In this document: positions 1 through 7,260 of the stretch, piece by piece
Layout of the letters: every line of letters begins with the position of its first letter
How positions within the stretch are numbered: position 1 is the first letter of the stretch
Made by a program: the position numbers and the translations under genes
Origin: Anaerolineae bacterium
GTDB lineage: Bacteria; Chloroflexota; Anaerolineae; B4-G1; DUEL01
DNA length: 12,346 nucleotides
Assembly (NCBI GenBank): GCA_029932895.1
Contig: JAOZPF010000065.1
Coordinates: 1 to 12,346 of the forward strand
Direction: 5' to 3'
Notes under the pieces: model-generated
Told to the model about the DNA's origin: nothing
Database searches by the model: none
Seen by the model: only the letters and a program-made list of their open reading frames with translations

Positions 1-1318
1 TCGGGCTCCAGCTCGCGCCCTGGTCCAGTGTGAGCTTTCTGCTGTTCCAGGACAGACTGCCGCTCACCTCGACGCCCACGCCGTTCTTGTCCTCGAGCAG
101 GAAGCGGGAGGGGACGTAATCCGCCGGCTTTTCCAGCGGCGCGGCGGCCTGCAGGGGGTCGGTTGCCTTGAGCTGGGTTTTGGCCTGGAGCGTGACCGTG
201 CCCGCGGCGACGAGGCCATAGTGGACGATGACCCGCGGTGCGTGGGCGCTCTTCCAGCCGGTGCAGTTGCCAGCTAGAACGAGCTGGGTTGCCGGCGTCT
301 TGACCGGAGGTGTCACGACCTTGACCTTTTTCCCGTTCTTGTCCACCACCTCGACCTGCCCGCCGGCCGTGACCTGCACCATTTTCTCGCTCGTCTGCTT
401 CACCTTGAACCAGCGCCGCTCCGCTCCCACGCAGAGGATAACCAGGTCGCCCGGCTTGATCTGCCGGTAGACGTTCTCCAGGGTCACGTCGAGTGTCTTG
501 TCGTCCACCACCTTCATCCCGCTGCCGGCGCTGCCCGGGCCTGGCGGTCGCCACAGATTGGTCGTCTGGGTTGGGGTGGACAGCTTGATCTTTTTCGGCG
601 GCGTGGCGGTGGGAAACGACAGCGCGGCGTTGAAGCGGACGCGCACGTATTTCCCCTCGTCCTTGCCCACGACTATGTTGACCTTGGTCGCGACGCGCAC
701 CTGCGTTGACGCGGGCTTGCCTTTCACCTGGACGAGGACGAGGTCGCCAGCCTTCAGTTTGGCTGTATCCGTTTCCAGCAGCAGGGACCAGACGGCGGTG
801 CCGATAGCGGATGGTCGTGGGCGGAGGAGGGTAAAGCTGTTGGCAAAGGGATGGACTTGGGTGGCGCTATCGAGTTCAAATACCTGTGGCGGCTGTCCGT
901 CAAAGCTGCCGGAGCGGAACTGTGTGGCGCGCGGCAGAGTGACCGTTTTGCGCCCTTCTGCCAGCACAGCCAGCTTGACCGATGCGGCCACCGCGGGGCG
1001 TGGCACATAGCCCAGCAGAGCGACCAACTTGCGCAGCGAGGGCCGGAGCCGGGCCGTGCGCAGATAGGCCTCGTGCGCGATGACCTCGTCGTAAAAGGCC
1101 AGCGTGTCGCAGATGACGGCCCACATCTCGAGCAACATGATGCCCAGGTCGTCCCCTCCGCGCGCGCGCCAGCCATACAGGGCCGGCTTGGCCCGCAGGG
1201 ATGTCAGCATAGCGGCGCGAAAGTCGGGGAAAGCGGCGCTCTGTCTGGCGATCTCTTTGAGACCCGCCGGAATTTCGTACCGGGGCGGATAGGTCCGCTT
1301 GTCACAGGGACAGCTCAT
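1..1318 (-). CDS. eCIS baseplate wedge protein, Afp12/Baseplate_J-like (C-terminus beyond window)
   Basis: Reading the minus strand from an ATG at 1318 gives 439 codons with no stop to the left edge, so the gene is real but its 3' end lies outside the window. The start overlaps the TGA of the upstream wedge gene as ATGA, and GGAGG repeats lie 3 and 7 nt upstream. Residues about 56-104 (GDDLGIMLLEMWAVICDTLA, then YDEV, HEAYLRTA and LRKLVALLGY) match the conserved N-terminal helical segment of phage/eCIS wedge proteins and parallel residues 197-243 of the neighbouring gene product. The remainder is beta-rich with many Val/Lys/Thr strands, as expected for the middle of such proteins. Cysteines at residues 3 and 5 are unusual. 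Inferred role: second wedge subunit, pairing with the adjacent Baseplate_J-type protein to form the baseplate periphery. The family call rests on the N-terminal motif and the position; confidence is good for wedge protein, moderate for Afp12 orthology. Confidence 0.85.
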   Translation of the reverse strand, partial: MSCPCDKRTYPPRYEIPAGLKEIARQSAAFPDFRAAMLTSLRAKPALYGWRARGGDDLGIMLLEMWAVICDTLAFYDEVIAHEAYLRTARLRPSLRKLVALLGYVPRPAVAASVKLAVLAEGRKTVTLPRATQFRSGSFDGQPPQVFELDSATQVHPFANSFTLLRPRPSAIGTAVWSLLLETDTAKLKAGDLVLVQVKGKPASTQVRVATKVNIVVGKDEGKYVRVRFNAALSFPTATPPKKIKLSTPTQTTNLWRPPGPGSAGSGMKVVDDKTLDVTLENVYRQIKPGDLVILCVGAERRWFKVKQTSEKMVQVTAGGQVEVVDKNGKKVKVVTPPVKTPATQLVLAGNCTGWKSAHAPRVIVHYGLVAAGTVTLQAKTQLKATDPLQAAAPLEKPADYVPSRFLLEDKNGVGVEVSGSLSWNSRKLTLDQGASWSP

Positions 1319-3798
1319 GCGCCTCCCTCCATGATCAGTTTGAGCGACCCGCGCTCCGGGTGAAGCGGGTCATTCTCCACCCGGACGACTTCGTCCATAC
1401 CTACTTTGTAGGCCAGTTCTGTCCAGTCGCGCCAATCGAACCAGCCACGGCGGTGGATTCTGAACCCTTTGACAGCCCGCACGCCAGGCACGGCCTGGAT
1501 CACTGCCTCGAGAGCCGAGCGGCTCAGGGGAGTGCCAAAGGTAAAGTGATCGGGGGAGAAAAAGCCTGGCTGGGGACGAACGCCTTTCTTGCCGCACAGC
1601 GCTTTCAGAACCGCCTCTTTGACCTCGCCGCGGAATGCGTCCGGCTCGACGCAGATACTGATCTTTAGGTCCAGGTTGGCATAGTGGGGGTCACAGACGT
1701 GTGTCTCCCGACCCGCCTGGCGGAAGCGGTCCAGTTGGTCCTGGAGCTGGCTGCGCTGGGCGACGGTCACCACCGCCGCCCCACGCGGGTCCGGGGTGAC
1801 GAACGCCGACAGCCAGCTCCCGGTCCAGCGGAAGCTCGCGCCGGCTCGCTGGACCCAGGGCAGCCGCTCGGCAGCCTCGGCATAGTCCTCGGGGCGGACG
1901 GCGCGGTAGGTGACGGCACGGAAGGCCTCGGGAGCCAACAGCCGCACCTCCTGAGCCGTCTCCGGGTCGAGCCCGCTGCTCACGGGGAGAGGATTCGTCA
2001 CGGCGCGGACAAAGTTCAAACCGGCCTCGAACCCGGTGATAGAGTCGACGGGAAGGTTGCCACGCCGGCCGTCTCCCAGGCGATAGATGACCCTGAACAC
2101 GGTCCCCCGTGGCGGTATCAGGCCGAATTCGCCATCCCCAAAGCGGATAGTCGCCCCGCTTCCGGCGGCGTAATCGGTGTGCACGATCTCTTCACCGCCG
2201 CGCCGGTATCCCACCACCCGTTCCCACGTTCCATCGTCCAGGGCAAAGTGGCGGTCATACCGCTGTGAGGAGTTGGTGCCGAGGAGTGAGCGTCGCCACT
2301 GCCACACTTGTCCCGCGGTGTAGCCCCCTGCTTGTGGTTCCATTTCCAGTAGCTGGATCTCGGGCCGGGCCAGCCGAGGGTCGCTCCCCACCCAGGCGAT
2401 GTCCTTCGACTTGGAGCCGGGCAGGCTGAACAGATACGCCACCGTGCCGTTCGGCCCCTCCCGCTCGACGGCCTCGGCTCGCTTGGTTGCATCCTTGGGG
2501 GGACCGATGGTAAAGAATGTCTTTTTGGTCTCTCCCGCTGTCACTGGCACCAGATTGCCGCGCACCTCCAGCGCCACCAAATCCATCTCAAAGGGCAGCG
2601 CCTGTTTCTTGGTCCAGGACAGGCGGGTGATCTTGAGCGGCTGCCCTGTCGCGCCCTTGAGCAGCGGGTCATATTTGTCCTCGACCTGGGTGAGCTGCAC
2701 TACCCATCTGCGTGGTGGGGCAGGGGGGTTCGTCTTGAGCAGCACCCACCGCTCGAGCGGCTGCCCGGTCGCGCTGTTCTTGAGGGGCAGGTTGGCCTGG
2801 TGATGACCGACGACATAGACCTCGGTAGCGCCGATTGGCAGGCAGGTGTCGTCCTCATCCCATATGTGAGCTTTCAACGAGTTCCGGGCGACGAGGACTG
2901 GGTAGGTCTTGTGGGCCAGAATCTCGACCAGCCCCCGTCCCACTTCGTACATCACTCGCTCGCCGGTATCGGAGAGCGCCCACACATCTGCCCCAGCCTT
3001 GATCGTGCCGTCCTGGCTCGCCGTGACGTCCAGCCAGGTCCACGCCGCCAGGCCATCATGCACCACATAGTCCACCAGGCGAGCGTGCCGCCGCAGCGAG
3101 CGGCGCTGCGTCGCTGTTTCCAGGTAGGCCTCGCGGGCGACGCGGTCCTGGTAATAGGCCATCTCGTCCCCGAGGGCGCTCATCACCTCGATGAGCATCA
3201 CGCCAGCGTCCGCTTCCAGACGCTCTTTCCAGTCCGGGTATCGCTGTGAGGCAAAGTCGAGCAGCGCGCGGCGGAAGCTATCGAAATCCCGCGCGCGATA
3301 CTCCACGGCAAAGTCAACCCTCTCCTCTGGTGGGCATTCGTGCTCCGGCAGGGCGCAATCCAGGTCGCTCTCGCAGTTGGCTTTGAAACTGAACAGCACG
3401 TCGTTGTGCCCCCGGACCTGGCGCTCTCTCGTCGGTGTCGCGTAGGCAAAGTAGGGGTCGATGCGCGGGTCGTCCAGCCGCAAGCGGTACAGGGTAAAGT
3501 CGCCAGGCGTGGCGGTTGTGAGCCGGAGCACGCAGTGCCCGCCCACGACCGTGCCGTTCACTCCGGTCACAGCTACCTCGGGCAGCCATTCGCCGCCCGA
3601 CGGGCTATAGATGCGCACCTTGTCGGCGGTGATATCTGGGGCCAGGGTGATGGGATTGATGAGCGGGACGTCCAGCGTCTCGGGAGGGCGCAGAAAGTAC
3701 ACGTCAAGCGTCTTTTGGTCCGTGTGGACATGGACGAAATCGATCCCCGTGACGGTGCTCTGCTTCCGCAGCTCTTGCAGGCGGTCGGGCGCGCTCAT
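1315..3798 (-). CDS. putative baseplate assembly protein, Baseplate_J/Afp11-like (TIGR02243 type)
   Basis: The product is 827 residues. An open frame extends to 3930, but the ATG at 3798 is chosen because it overlaps the TGA of the gp25-like gene as TGATG, has GAGG 5 nt upstream, and the extension would lie over gp25. Hallmarks are the wedge motif at residues 197-243 (DAGVMLIEVMSALGDEMAYY, then QDRVAREAYLETAT) and the block at 553-588 (FGDGEFGLIPPRGT, then YRLGDGRRGNLPVDSI), typical of the 'putative baseplate assembly protein' family. A Cys-containing stretch at 142-155 (C142, C148, C155) follows FSFKAN. Two 40-residue modules start with ATGQPL at 343 and 383. The C-terminal third resembles Baseplate_J: VRPEDYAEAA near 635 and VPGVRAVKGFRIH near 770-782. 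Known role in eCIS and T6SS-like systems: wedge subunit linking the central hub to the sheath and the periphery. The stop overlaps the next gene's start by 4 nt, suggesting coupled, stoichiometric synthesis. Confidence 0.93.
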   Translation of the reverse strand: MSAPDRLQELRKQSTVTGIDFVHVHTDQKTLDVYFLRPPETLDVPLINPITLAPDITADKVRIYSPSGGEWLPEVAVTGVNGTVVGGHCVLRLTTATPGDFTLYRLRLDDPRIDPYFAYATPTRERQVRGHNDVLFSFKANCESDLDCALPEHECPPEERVDFAVEYRARDFDSFRRALLDFASQRYPDWKERLEADAGVMLIEVMSALGDEMAYYQDRVAREAYLETATQRRSLRRHARLVDYVVHDGLAAWTWLDVTASQDGTIKAGADVWALSDTGERVMYEVGRGLVEILAHKTYPVLVARNSLKAHIWDEDDTCLPIGATEVYVVGHHQANLPLKNSATGQPLERWVLLKTNPPAPPRRWVVQLTQVEDKYDPLLKGATGQPLKITRLSWTKKQALPFEMDLVALEVRGNLVPVTAGETKKTFFTIGPPKDATKRAEAVEREGPNGTVAYLFSLPGSKSKDIAWVGSDPRLARPEIQLLEMEPQAGGYTAGQVWQWRRSLLGTNSSQRYDRHFALDDGTWERVVGYRRGGEEIVHTDYAAGSGATIRFGDGEFGLIPPRGTVFRVIYRLGDGRRGNLPVDSITGFEAGLNFVRAVTNPLPVSSGLDPETAQEVRLLAPEAFRAVTYRAVRPEDYAEAAERLPWVQRAGASFRWTGSWLSAFVTPDPRGAAVVTVAQRSQLQDQLDRFRQAGRETHVCDPHYANLDLKISICVEPDAFRGEVKEAVLKALCGKKGVRPQPGFFSPDHFTFGTPLSRSALEAVIQAVPGVRAVKGFRIHRRGWFDWRDWTELAYKVGMDEVVRVENDPLHPERGSLKLIMEGGA

Positions 3799-4175
3799 CA
3801 GAGCCTCACTTCCAGGTTGAGATAGCGGCGCTGTTGGCGCGCCTTGAGTGTATAGGCAATGTGCACTTTTAGTATCTCGTTGGCGGCCTTGACTTTGACC
3901 TCCGCTACCTCGATCAGAGTGCCCAGCCACCGCTCCAGCGCCTGGTACACCGTGACCTGGGTCAGGCTGGCGGTGACCTCGCTATTGGGCGCGAACACCA
4001 TTCGCCGCAGACCGCAGCCGAACTCGGGCCGGTTGACCCGCTCGCCCGGGTTGGTGAACAGCACCTGCTTGATGAGTTGCTCCACGTGTGCGGCATAGTC
4101 GCTCTCCTCGGCCAGGCGGCCGAGGCCGGCATCTATGGCCCATGGATAGTGGATGTTGTTTGCTGGCGTCGTCAT
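3798..4175 (-). CDS. gp25-like (GPW/gp25) baseplate wedge protein, Afp9-like
   Basis: This is a 125-residue protein with the gp25 family signature: YPW near residue 10, then VLFTNPGERVNRPEFGCGLR at 38-57 followed by RMVFAP, and a C-terminal beta region ending in a short charged tail. It was named 'lysozyme-like' from T4 gp25, but the family role is structural: it caps the baseplate wedge, contacts the sheath and helps initiate its polymerisation. The length is normal for the family. The ATG at 4175 has GGAG 7 nt upstream; an in-frame GTG at 4178 is the alternative and only adds one residue. The TGA overlaps the start of the Baseplate_J-type gene by one base. The order spike, small protein, gp25, wedge, wedge is the usual eCIS arrangement. 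Confidence 0.95.
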   Translation of the reverse strand: MTTPANNIHYPWAIDAGLGRLAEESDYAAHVEQLIKQVLFTNPGERVNRPEFGCGLRRMVFAPNSEVTASLTQVTVYQALERWLGTLIEVAEVKVKAANEILKVHIAYTLKARQQRRYLNLEVRL

Positions 4176-4187
4176 CACATTGCTCCA

Positions 4188-4481
4188 TCACGTTGTATAG
4201 AGTGTGCCGGTCGTCTTGATATCGACCGTGGCACTGGCCGAGTGCGAGTGGGATTGCGAACTGTAGACCGTGACCCCTACTTCGAAAGAGCTCTGGTGTG
4301 TTTTCAGGTAGGCGACGACGCCCTGCGCGATGGCGACAAAGAGCAACTTTAAATCGGGGCTCGTGGTTGCCGGCAGGTCCATCTCTTTCATCACGCTCGG
4401 CCATTCTCTCCTAAAGGCCCGTTCGATTGCCTGGGCCATGCTGTCGTCATAGTTGCTTGTCGTGCCTGCTTTGAGCGGCAT
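4188..4481 (-). CDS. small eCIS protein of unknown function between spike and gp25
   Basis: The product is 97 residues from the ATG at 4481. A second in-frame ATG at 4487 would add two residues, but GGAGG lies only 2 nt before that ATG and 8 nt before the one chosen. The N-terminal 60 residues look helical (MAQAIERAFRREW and LLFVAIAQGVVAYLKTH), and the rest is Ser/Thr/Val beta-type sequence with SHSHS (His78, His80) followed by ATVDIKTTGTL. No signal peptide or membrane segment is seen. I do not recognise a named family with certainty. Position between the OB-fold spike and gp25 matches the place where many eCIS carry a PAAR tip gene or a small baseplate accessory gene, so a structural or spike-associated role is inferred. 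The His-x-His in a Ser/Thr-rich beta segment is worth noting because phage spike tips use such a pair to bind iron. Confidence 0.8.
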   Translation of the reverse strand: MPLKAGTTSNYDDSMAQAIERAFRREWPSVMKEMDLPATTSPDLKLLFVAIAQGVVAYLKTHQSSFEVGVTVYSSQSHSHSASATVDIKTTGTLYTT

Positions 4482-4501
4482 AACCATTCCCTCCCTGCGC
4501 G

Positions 4502-5212
4502 TCAGCCCGACTTGACCTTGGTCGAGAGCAGACTGGGCGTGGCTGGTGGCAGTGGCGGTACGGGTGGGGCGGGCGTCACCGGAAAGACGCCCAAGGCCAG
4601 CTCGCCGGGATGTATGTGGCCCTGATACATCGCCACGAGTTGGTTCAGGTATTGCAGCAACTGGTCCCCGAACACCAGCGGGTGGCTCCCGTTCTCGACG
4701 AGTTCGATCTGCGGTGCTTCGACCACCACTTTGATCGTGCCCTTGACCGTGACCTTGCCTTGTTGCACCTCTATCGTCACCAGGTTGCTGCCGTTCTCAT
4801 CGCTCAGCGTGATCGTCTGGCTGTCGTCGTCGAGGGTGACCATCAACCCTGCCTCGCTGCGGACGATCTTGAGCGGCGGAGTTGCCGGGGCTCCATGCTC
4901 GTTCTGCGGCAGTTCGCCATCTGCCCAGAACATACCGGACCAGATCGGATACGCGGGGTCCCCGCCTTCGAACTCGACCCAGACCCCTGCCCCAGGCTGC
5001 GGCAAGGTGAAAGAGCCAACGCCATCGCCGGCATACGGCACGCAGGGCATCGCCCAGACCTCCAGGTCGCCCAGCACGGCTGGCACCATCACCTTGAGCC
5101 GCCCTCGCGATGTGGGGTCGTTGTTATCGGAGACTGTCCCGCGGTACTTGCCAAAGTAGCGGTTGCGCACCCAATCCACGAGCTGTTCTATCAATGCCTG
5201 TTCTGTAGTCAT
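4502..5212 (-). CDS. gpV/gp5-like OB-fold baseplate spike protein
   Basis: The product is 236 residues. Residues about 20-100 form the gp5/gpV OB-fold (GKYRGTVSDNNDPTSRGRLK at 21-40, VPAVLGDLEVWAMPCVPYAG, then VWVEFEGGDPAYPIWSGMFW at 77-96). Residues 115-172 are short alternating beta stretches (IVRSEAGLMVTLDDD, QTITLSDENG, VTIEVQQGKVTVKG), the usual triple beta-helix needle. The C-terminus has a helix (GDQLLQYLNQLVAMYQ), a GHIHPG motif (His199, His201), a Pro-rich run and an ending STKVKSG. The ATG at 5212 overlaps the upstream TGA as ATGA; a TTG at 5221 is possible but has no good ribosome site. With the gpD-like protein it makes up what is a single VgrG/Afp8 chain in other systems: gpD hub, gpV OB plus needle. 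It should form a trimer that pierces the target envelope. No PAAR domain is fused. Confidence 0.93.
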   Translation of the reverse strand: MTTEQALIEQLVDWVRNRYFGKYRGTVSDNNDPTSRGRLKVMVPAVLGDLEVWAMPCVPYAGDGVGSFTLPQPGAGVWVEFEGGDPAYPIWSGMFWADGELPQNEHGAPATPPLKIVRSEAGLMVTLDDDSQTITLSDENGSNLVTIEVQQGKVTVKGTIKVVVEAPQIELVENGSHPLVFGDQLLQYLNQLVAMYQGHIHPGELALGVFPVTPAPPVPPLPPATPSLLSTKVKSG

Positions 5213-6267
5213 CTGCCCCAACCATTTCTGACCAGCGTCACGTCCATCTTGTGCGCGGTGCTATCGATAGTGTGGCGCACGGCCGCGACAAAATACTTGC
5301 CGCTGTGGCGGCTGCCGGCGCCGCGCACCTCGACCACCGTATGGGCGCGCACCAGCCCGCCCAGGCTCTCCAGACTGGTCTGGCAGGTGGCCTGGATGAA
5401 CCAATCGGCTTCGACGAGCAGGCCCGCGCCGCGTGCTTGCAGGTCGCCGGCATCGTCTACCGGCGCGAACAGATGCACGGAGCGGGTGTCGCCGGTGATG
5501 GCCTGGAGACTCTGGGAGCCCAACACCGTCTGCGGGCTCGTCGCCACATCGCCGTCCAATTGCTCCTTGGTGCTCAGATCTAGGTGCTTGCCGGTGACGC
5601 TGGTCGGTCGCTCTACATCCCACGTCAGGTCCAGCGTTTGGATAGTGGGCGATTCCAGGTTGATCACGAGCGTCGCGGCCGCCTCGCCGTCGAGCGGCGG
5701 GCGCTTGAAGTGGGCGGTCTCTGTCCCCAGGGCGTCGCACGTCACCCAGAAGAGGAAGCCGTTCCGTTGCGCCAAGCGGCGGACGAACCGCAGGTCGCTG
5801 TCGCGTTGCACCAGGGTGTGCTTGTCCTCATAGTGACCGGCACTTGTCGATTGCACGTCCGGCGTATAGCCATAGTTGCCCAGGATGCTAAAGACGACGT
5901 CGCTATCGGTGACGTCCGCCCAGACGGAAGTTTGTGTCTGGCGGTCCATGATGACGGACGTATCCGACCCCAGCGCCTCCAGCCAGGAGCCTGCGCCGCC
6001 GTGCTGCAGGTGGAGCTGTTGCCCGTGCAGTGGCCCCTTCACCAGGCAGTGCGTCGTGCCCAGGACGGGCACCAGAATGGAAAGCTCGGAGCCGGGGCCC
6101 AGGCGGCTGTCGATGAGCCGGGGCAGGTCGCCCTGGCTGATGTCCGTGGGGTAGCGGATGCGGTAGGTCGTCGTCTCGCCCATACGTTCCAGGACCTCGA
6201 CCGTGGTCGCCTGGGCCAAGTCTGTATCGGTCCTACCGTCGACCGCGATAGCGATACCCAGTCCCAT
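5209..6267 (-). CDS. phage late control gpD-like spike hub protein
   Basis: The product is 352 residues. It matches the gpD / VgrG N-terminal (gp27-like) hub family: an early beta barrel (residues about 20-90), a second domain with DSDVVFSILGNYGYTPDV at 121-138, the conserved block QRDSDLRFVRRLAQRNGFLF at 154-173, and a C-terminal beta domain ending with HSGKYFVAAVRHTIDS. Gp27-like hubs form a trimer that adapts the three-fold spike to the six-fold tube. The ATG directly abuts the TAG of the LysM gene, and AAGG 8 nt upstream supports it. Its TGA overlaps the start of the OB-fold spike gene by 4 nt, so hub and spike are probably translationally coupled. In Afp/PVC the spike (Afp8) is one VgrG-like chain; here it is two. 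Residue 74 Cys and 177 Cys are the only cysteines besides C295, so no metal site is obvious. Confidence 0.93.
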   Translation of the reverse strand: MGLGIAIAVDGRTDTDLAQATTVEVLERMGETTTYRIRYPTDISQGDLPRLIDSRLGPGSELSILVPVLGTTHCLVKGPLHGQQLHLQHGGAGSWLEALGSDTSVIMDRQTQTSVWADVTDSDVVFSILGNYGYTPDVQSTSAGHYEDKHTLVQRDSDLRFVRRLAQRNGFLFWVTCDALGTETAHFKRPPLDGEAAATLVINLESPTIQTLDLTWDVERPTSVTGKHLDLSTKEQLDGDVATSPQTVLGSQSLQAITGDTRSVHLFAPVDDAGDLQARGAGLLVEADWFIQATCQTSLESLGGLVRAHTVVEVRGAGSRHSGKYFVAAVRHTIDSTAHKMDVTLVRNGWGR

Positions 6268-6543
6268 CTAGCGCACCTTCTTGGGGATGGCGATCTCGGC
6301 CGCCTCACTCAACGTTTCGGGCAGCATCACGTCGTTGAGCTCGCAGATTCGCCAAAAGCCCGTCGCATCGTCCAGATACTTGTGCGCCAGGTGGTCGAGC
6401 CGCTGGCCCTGGCGCGTGATGTGATAGCCAAGCTTTGTCTGTGCCGGGGCGGCGGGCACGGGGACGACGGTCACCTGGCGTCCCCGGTGGTCCTTGACCT
6501 GATAGAGTGTCAGTTGTGCGTAGCGGCTTTTGGAGTTGAACAT
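6268..6543 (-). CDS. LysM-domain baseplate/tube-joining protein (gp53-like)
   Basis: The product is 91 residues. Residues about 39-88 form one LysM module: GYHITRQGQRLDHLAHKYLD at 39-58, then GFWRICELNDVMLPETL and AEIAIP at the end, matching the LysM pattern of 'Y-x-V-x-x-G-D-x-L-x-x-I-A' and a final I-P. In eCIS, phages and T6SS-related tails these cytoplasmic LysM proteins are baseplate components (T4 gp53 type) rather than secreted cell-wall binders; no signal peptide is present, consistent with this. The ATG at 6543 is chosen over the GTG at 6549 because that GTG lies inside the Shine-Dalgarno itself. The stop TAG is immediately followed by the ATG of the hub gene. In Afp7-type proteins I believe CIS-tube and LysM parts are joined in one chain; here they are separate adjacent genes. 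Confidence 0.9.
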   Translation of the reverse strand: MFNSKSRYAQLTLYQVKDHRGRQVTVVPVPAAPAQTKLGYHITRQGQRLDHLAHKYLDDATGFWRICELNDVMLPETLSEAAEIAIPKKVR

Positions 6544-6546
6544 TGC

Positions 6547-6554
6547 CACCTCCT
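6547..6554 (-). promoter_or_regulatory. Shine-Dalgarno AGGAGGTG that fixes the LysM gene start
   Basis: On the minus strand AGGAGGTG sits 3 nt before the ATG at 6543 measured from its last base (5 nt from AGGAGG). It overlaps the TAG stop of the CIS tube gene (6553-6555) and contains the only competing start codon, the GTG at 6549-6547. A codon inside the ribosome binding site cannot be its own start, so the ATG is the start. The overlap of site and stop suggests re-initiation by the ribosome finishing the upstream gene. Confidence 0.85.
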
Positions 6555-7239
6555 AGAACGGCAGCAGGCCGAGGATGGATTCGACGCTATTGGCCAGGTT
6601 GAGGCGGGCCAGCACCTCTTTCTGCCCGCGCGTGAATTTGTACGCCGCGACGGCCAATTGTTCGCTGGCGGAGAGTGGTTCCTTGAACGACTTGTCGGTG
6701 AGGACCTGCATGCCCAGCGTCACCGCCGCCCGGATCGGGTAGAGGGTGGGGGAAAAGGCCTGTTCTTCGACGGTAAAGCTTGTCAGGCGCACCGGCAGGA
6801 TGCGTCCCGGCCCCCACACAAACAGCACCACCGGCACGCTGTTTCTTGGAACCACATCGACGAGACCGCCCAGAGAGCCAAACATCTCGCCCAGCAGGCT
6901 GTCGCCCACGGGGTAGAGCAGCATCTCCAGTGCGGCGATCCGGTCGGCGACGCCGGAGAGAACGGCCACCGGGTTGCCCTCTTCCAGCGCGTCGGTGGCA
7001 TCGAGCTCAACCGTCAGCGTGAATCGTTCGCCTGGGTCAAAAGGCTGTGCCGTTGGCTTTTCCTGTCCCCAACGGCCGCCCGCCCACTCCTCGGCCGACC
7101 AGGGAACGAGTTCGCGGTTCATCGTCTGCGGGTTGTACTGGAAGATGATGATGTTGGGCACTGGCCCAAGGAAGGGCTCGGATAGCTCGATCAGTGCTCC
7201 TTTGAGCAATTTTGGACTGCGGGTATATCCGCTGGCCAT
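6553..7239 (-). CDS. CIS tube protein (Afp7/Pvc7-like) joining inner tube to baseplate hub
   Basis: The product is 228 residues. It carries the CIS_tube signature seen in the family: a start with short beta strands and FQYNPQTMNRELV at 33-45, TLTVELDATDALEEGNP at 74-90, and a long conserved block at 137-180 including VLFVWGPGRILPVRLTSF and SPTLYPIRAAVTL. The C-terminal 45 residues are mostly helical (ASEQLAVAAYKFTRG and onward). Family role: tube-initiator type protein forming the ring between the spike hub and the inner tube. The ATG at 7239 is preceded by GAGGTGA with 6 nt spacing after GAGG and sits 21 nt after the stop of the DUF4157/OmpA-like gene. It is followed after 9 nt by the LysM gene. 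No LysM domain is present in this chain, so length is shorter than the fused version. Confidence 0.93.
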   Translation of the reverse strand: MASGYTRSPKLLKGALIELSEPFLGPVPNIIIFQYNPQTMNRELVPWSAEEWAGGRWGQEKPTAQPFDPGERFTLTVELDATDALEEGNPVAVLSGVADRIAALEMLLYPVGDSLLGEMFGSLGGLVDVVPRNSVPVVLFVWGPGRILPVRLTSFTVEEQAFSPTLYPIRAAVTLGMQVLTDKSFKEPLSASEQLAVAAYKFTRGQKEVLARLNLANSVESILGLLPF

Positions 7240-7242
7240 TCT

Positions 7243-7249
7243 TCACCTC
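7243..7249 (-). promoter_or_regulatory. Shine-Dalgarno GAGGTGA of the CIS tube gene
   Basis: GAGGTGA on the minus strand is a near-perfect ribosome site, 6 nt from GAGG to the ATG at 7239. It lies in the 21-nt gap after the DUF4157/OmpA-like gene and is one of the strongest sites in the window, consistent with high demand for structural protein translation here compared with the weaker site of the preceding gene. Confidence 0.75.
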
Positions 7250-7260
7250 GGCACTTTTAC

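Noticed and set aside
228..1363. Several short open frames on both strands in the left 1.3 kb
   Set aside because: They are shadows of the wedge gene that runs off the left edge; that frame is open for 439 codons and carries a recognisable wedge motif.
3799..3930. N-terminal extension of the Baseplate_J-type protein to 3930
   Set aside because: It would lie entirely over the gp25 gene, while the ATG at 3798 has a good ribosome site and a TGATG overlap.
4610..5833. 407-codon plus-strand open frame
   Set aside because: It is antisense to the hub and spike genes, which have clear family motifs, and its composition is that of a shadow frame.
5584..7185. 533-codon open frame on the plus strand
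   Set aside because: It runs antisense across three well-supported genes and two of their junctions, and its product is an Arg/Gly/His/Val-rich sequence without any recognisable motif. GC-rich genes commonly leave stop-free antisense frames.
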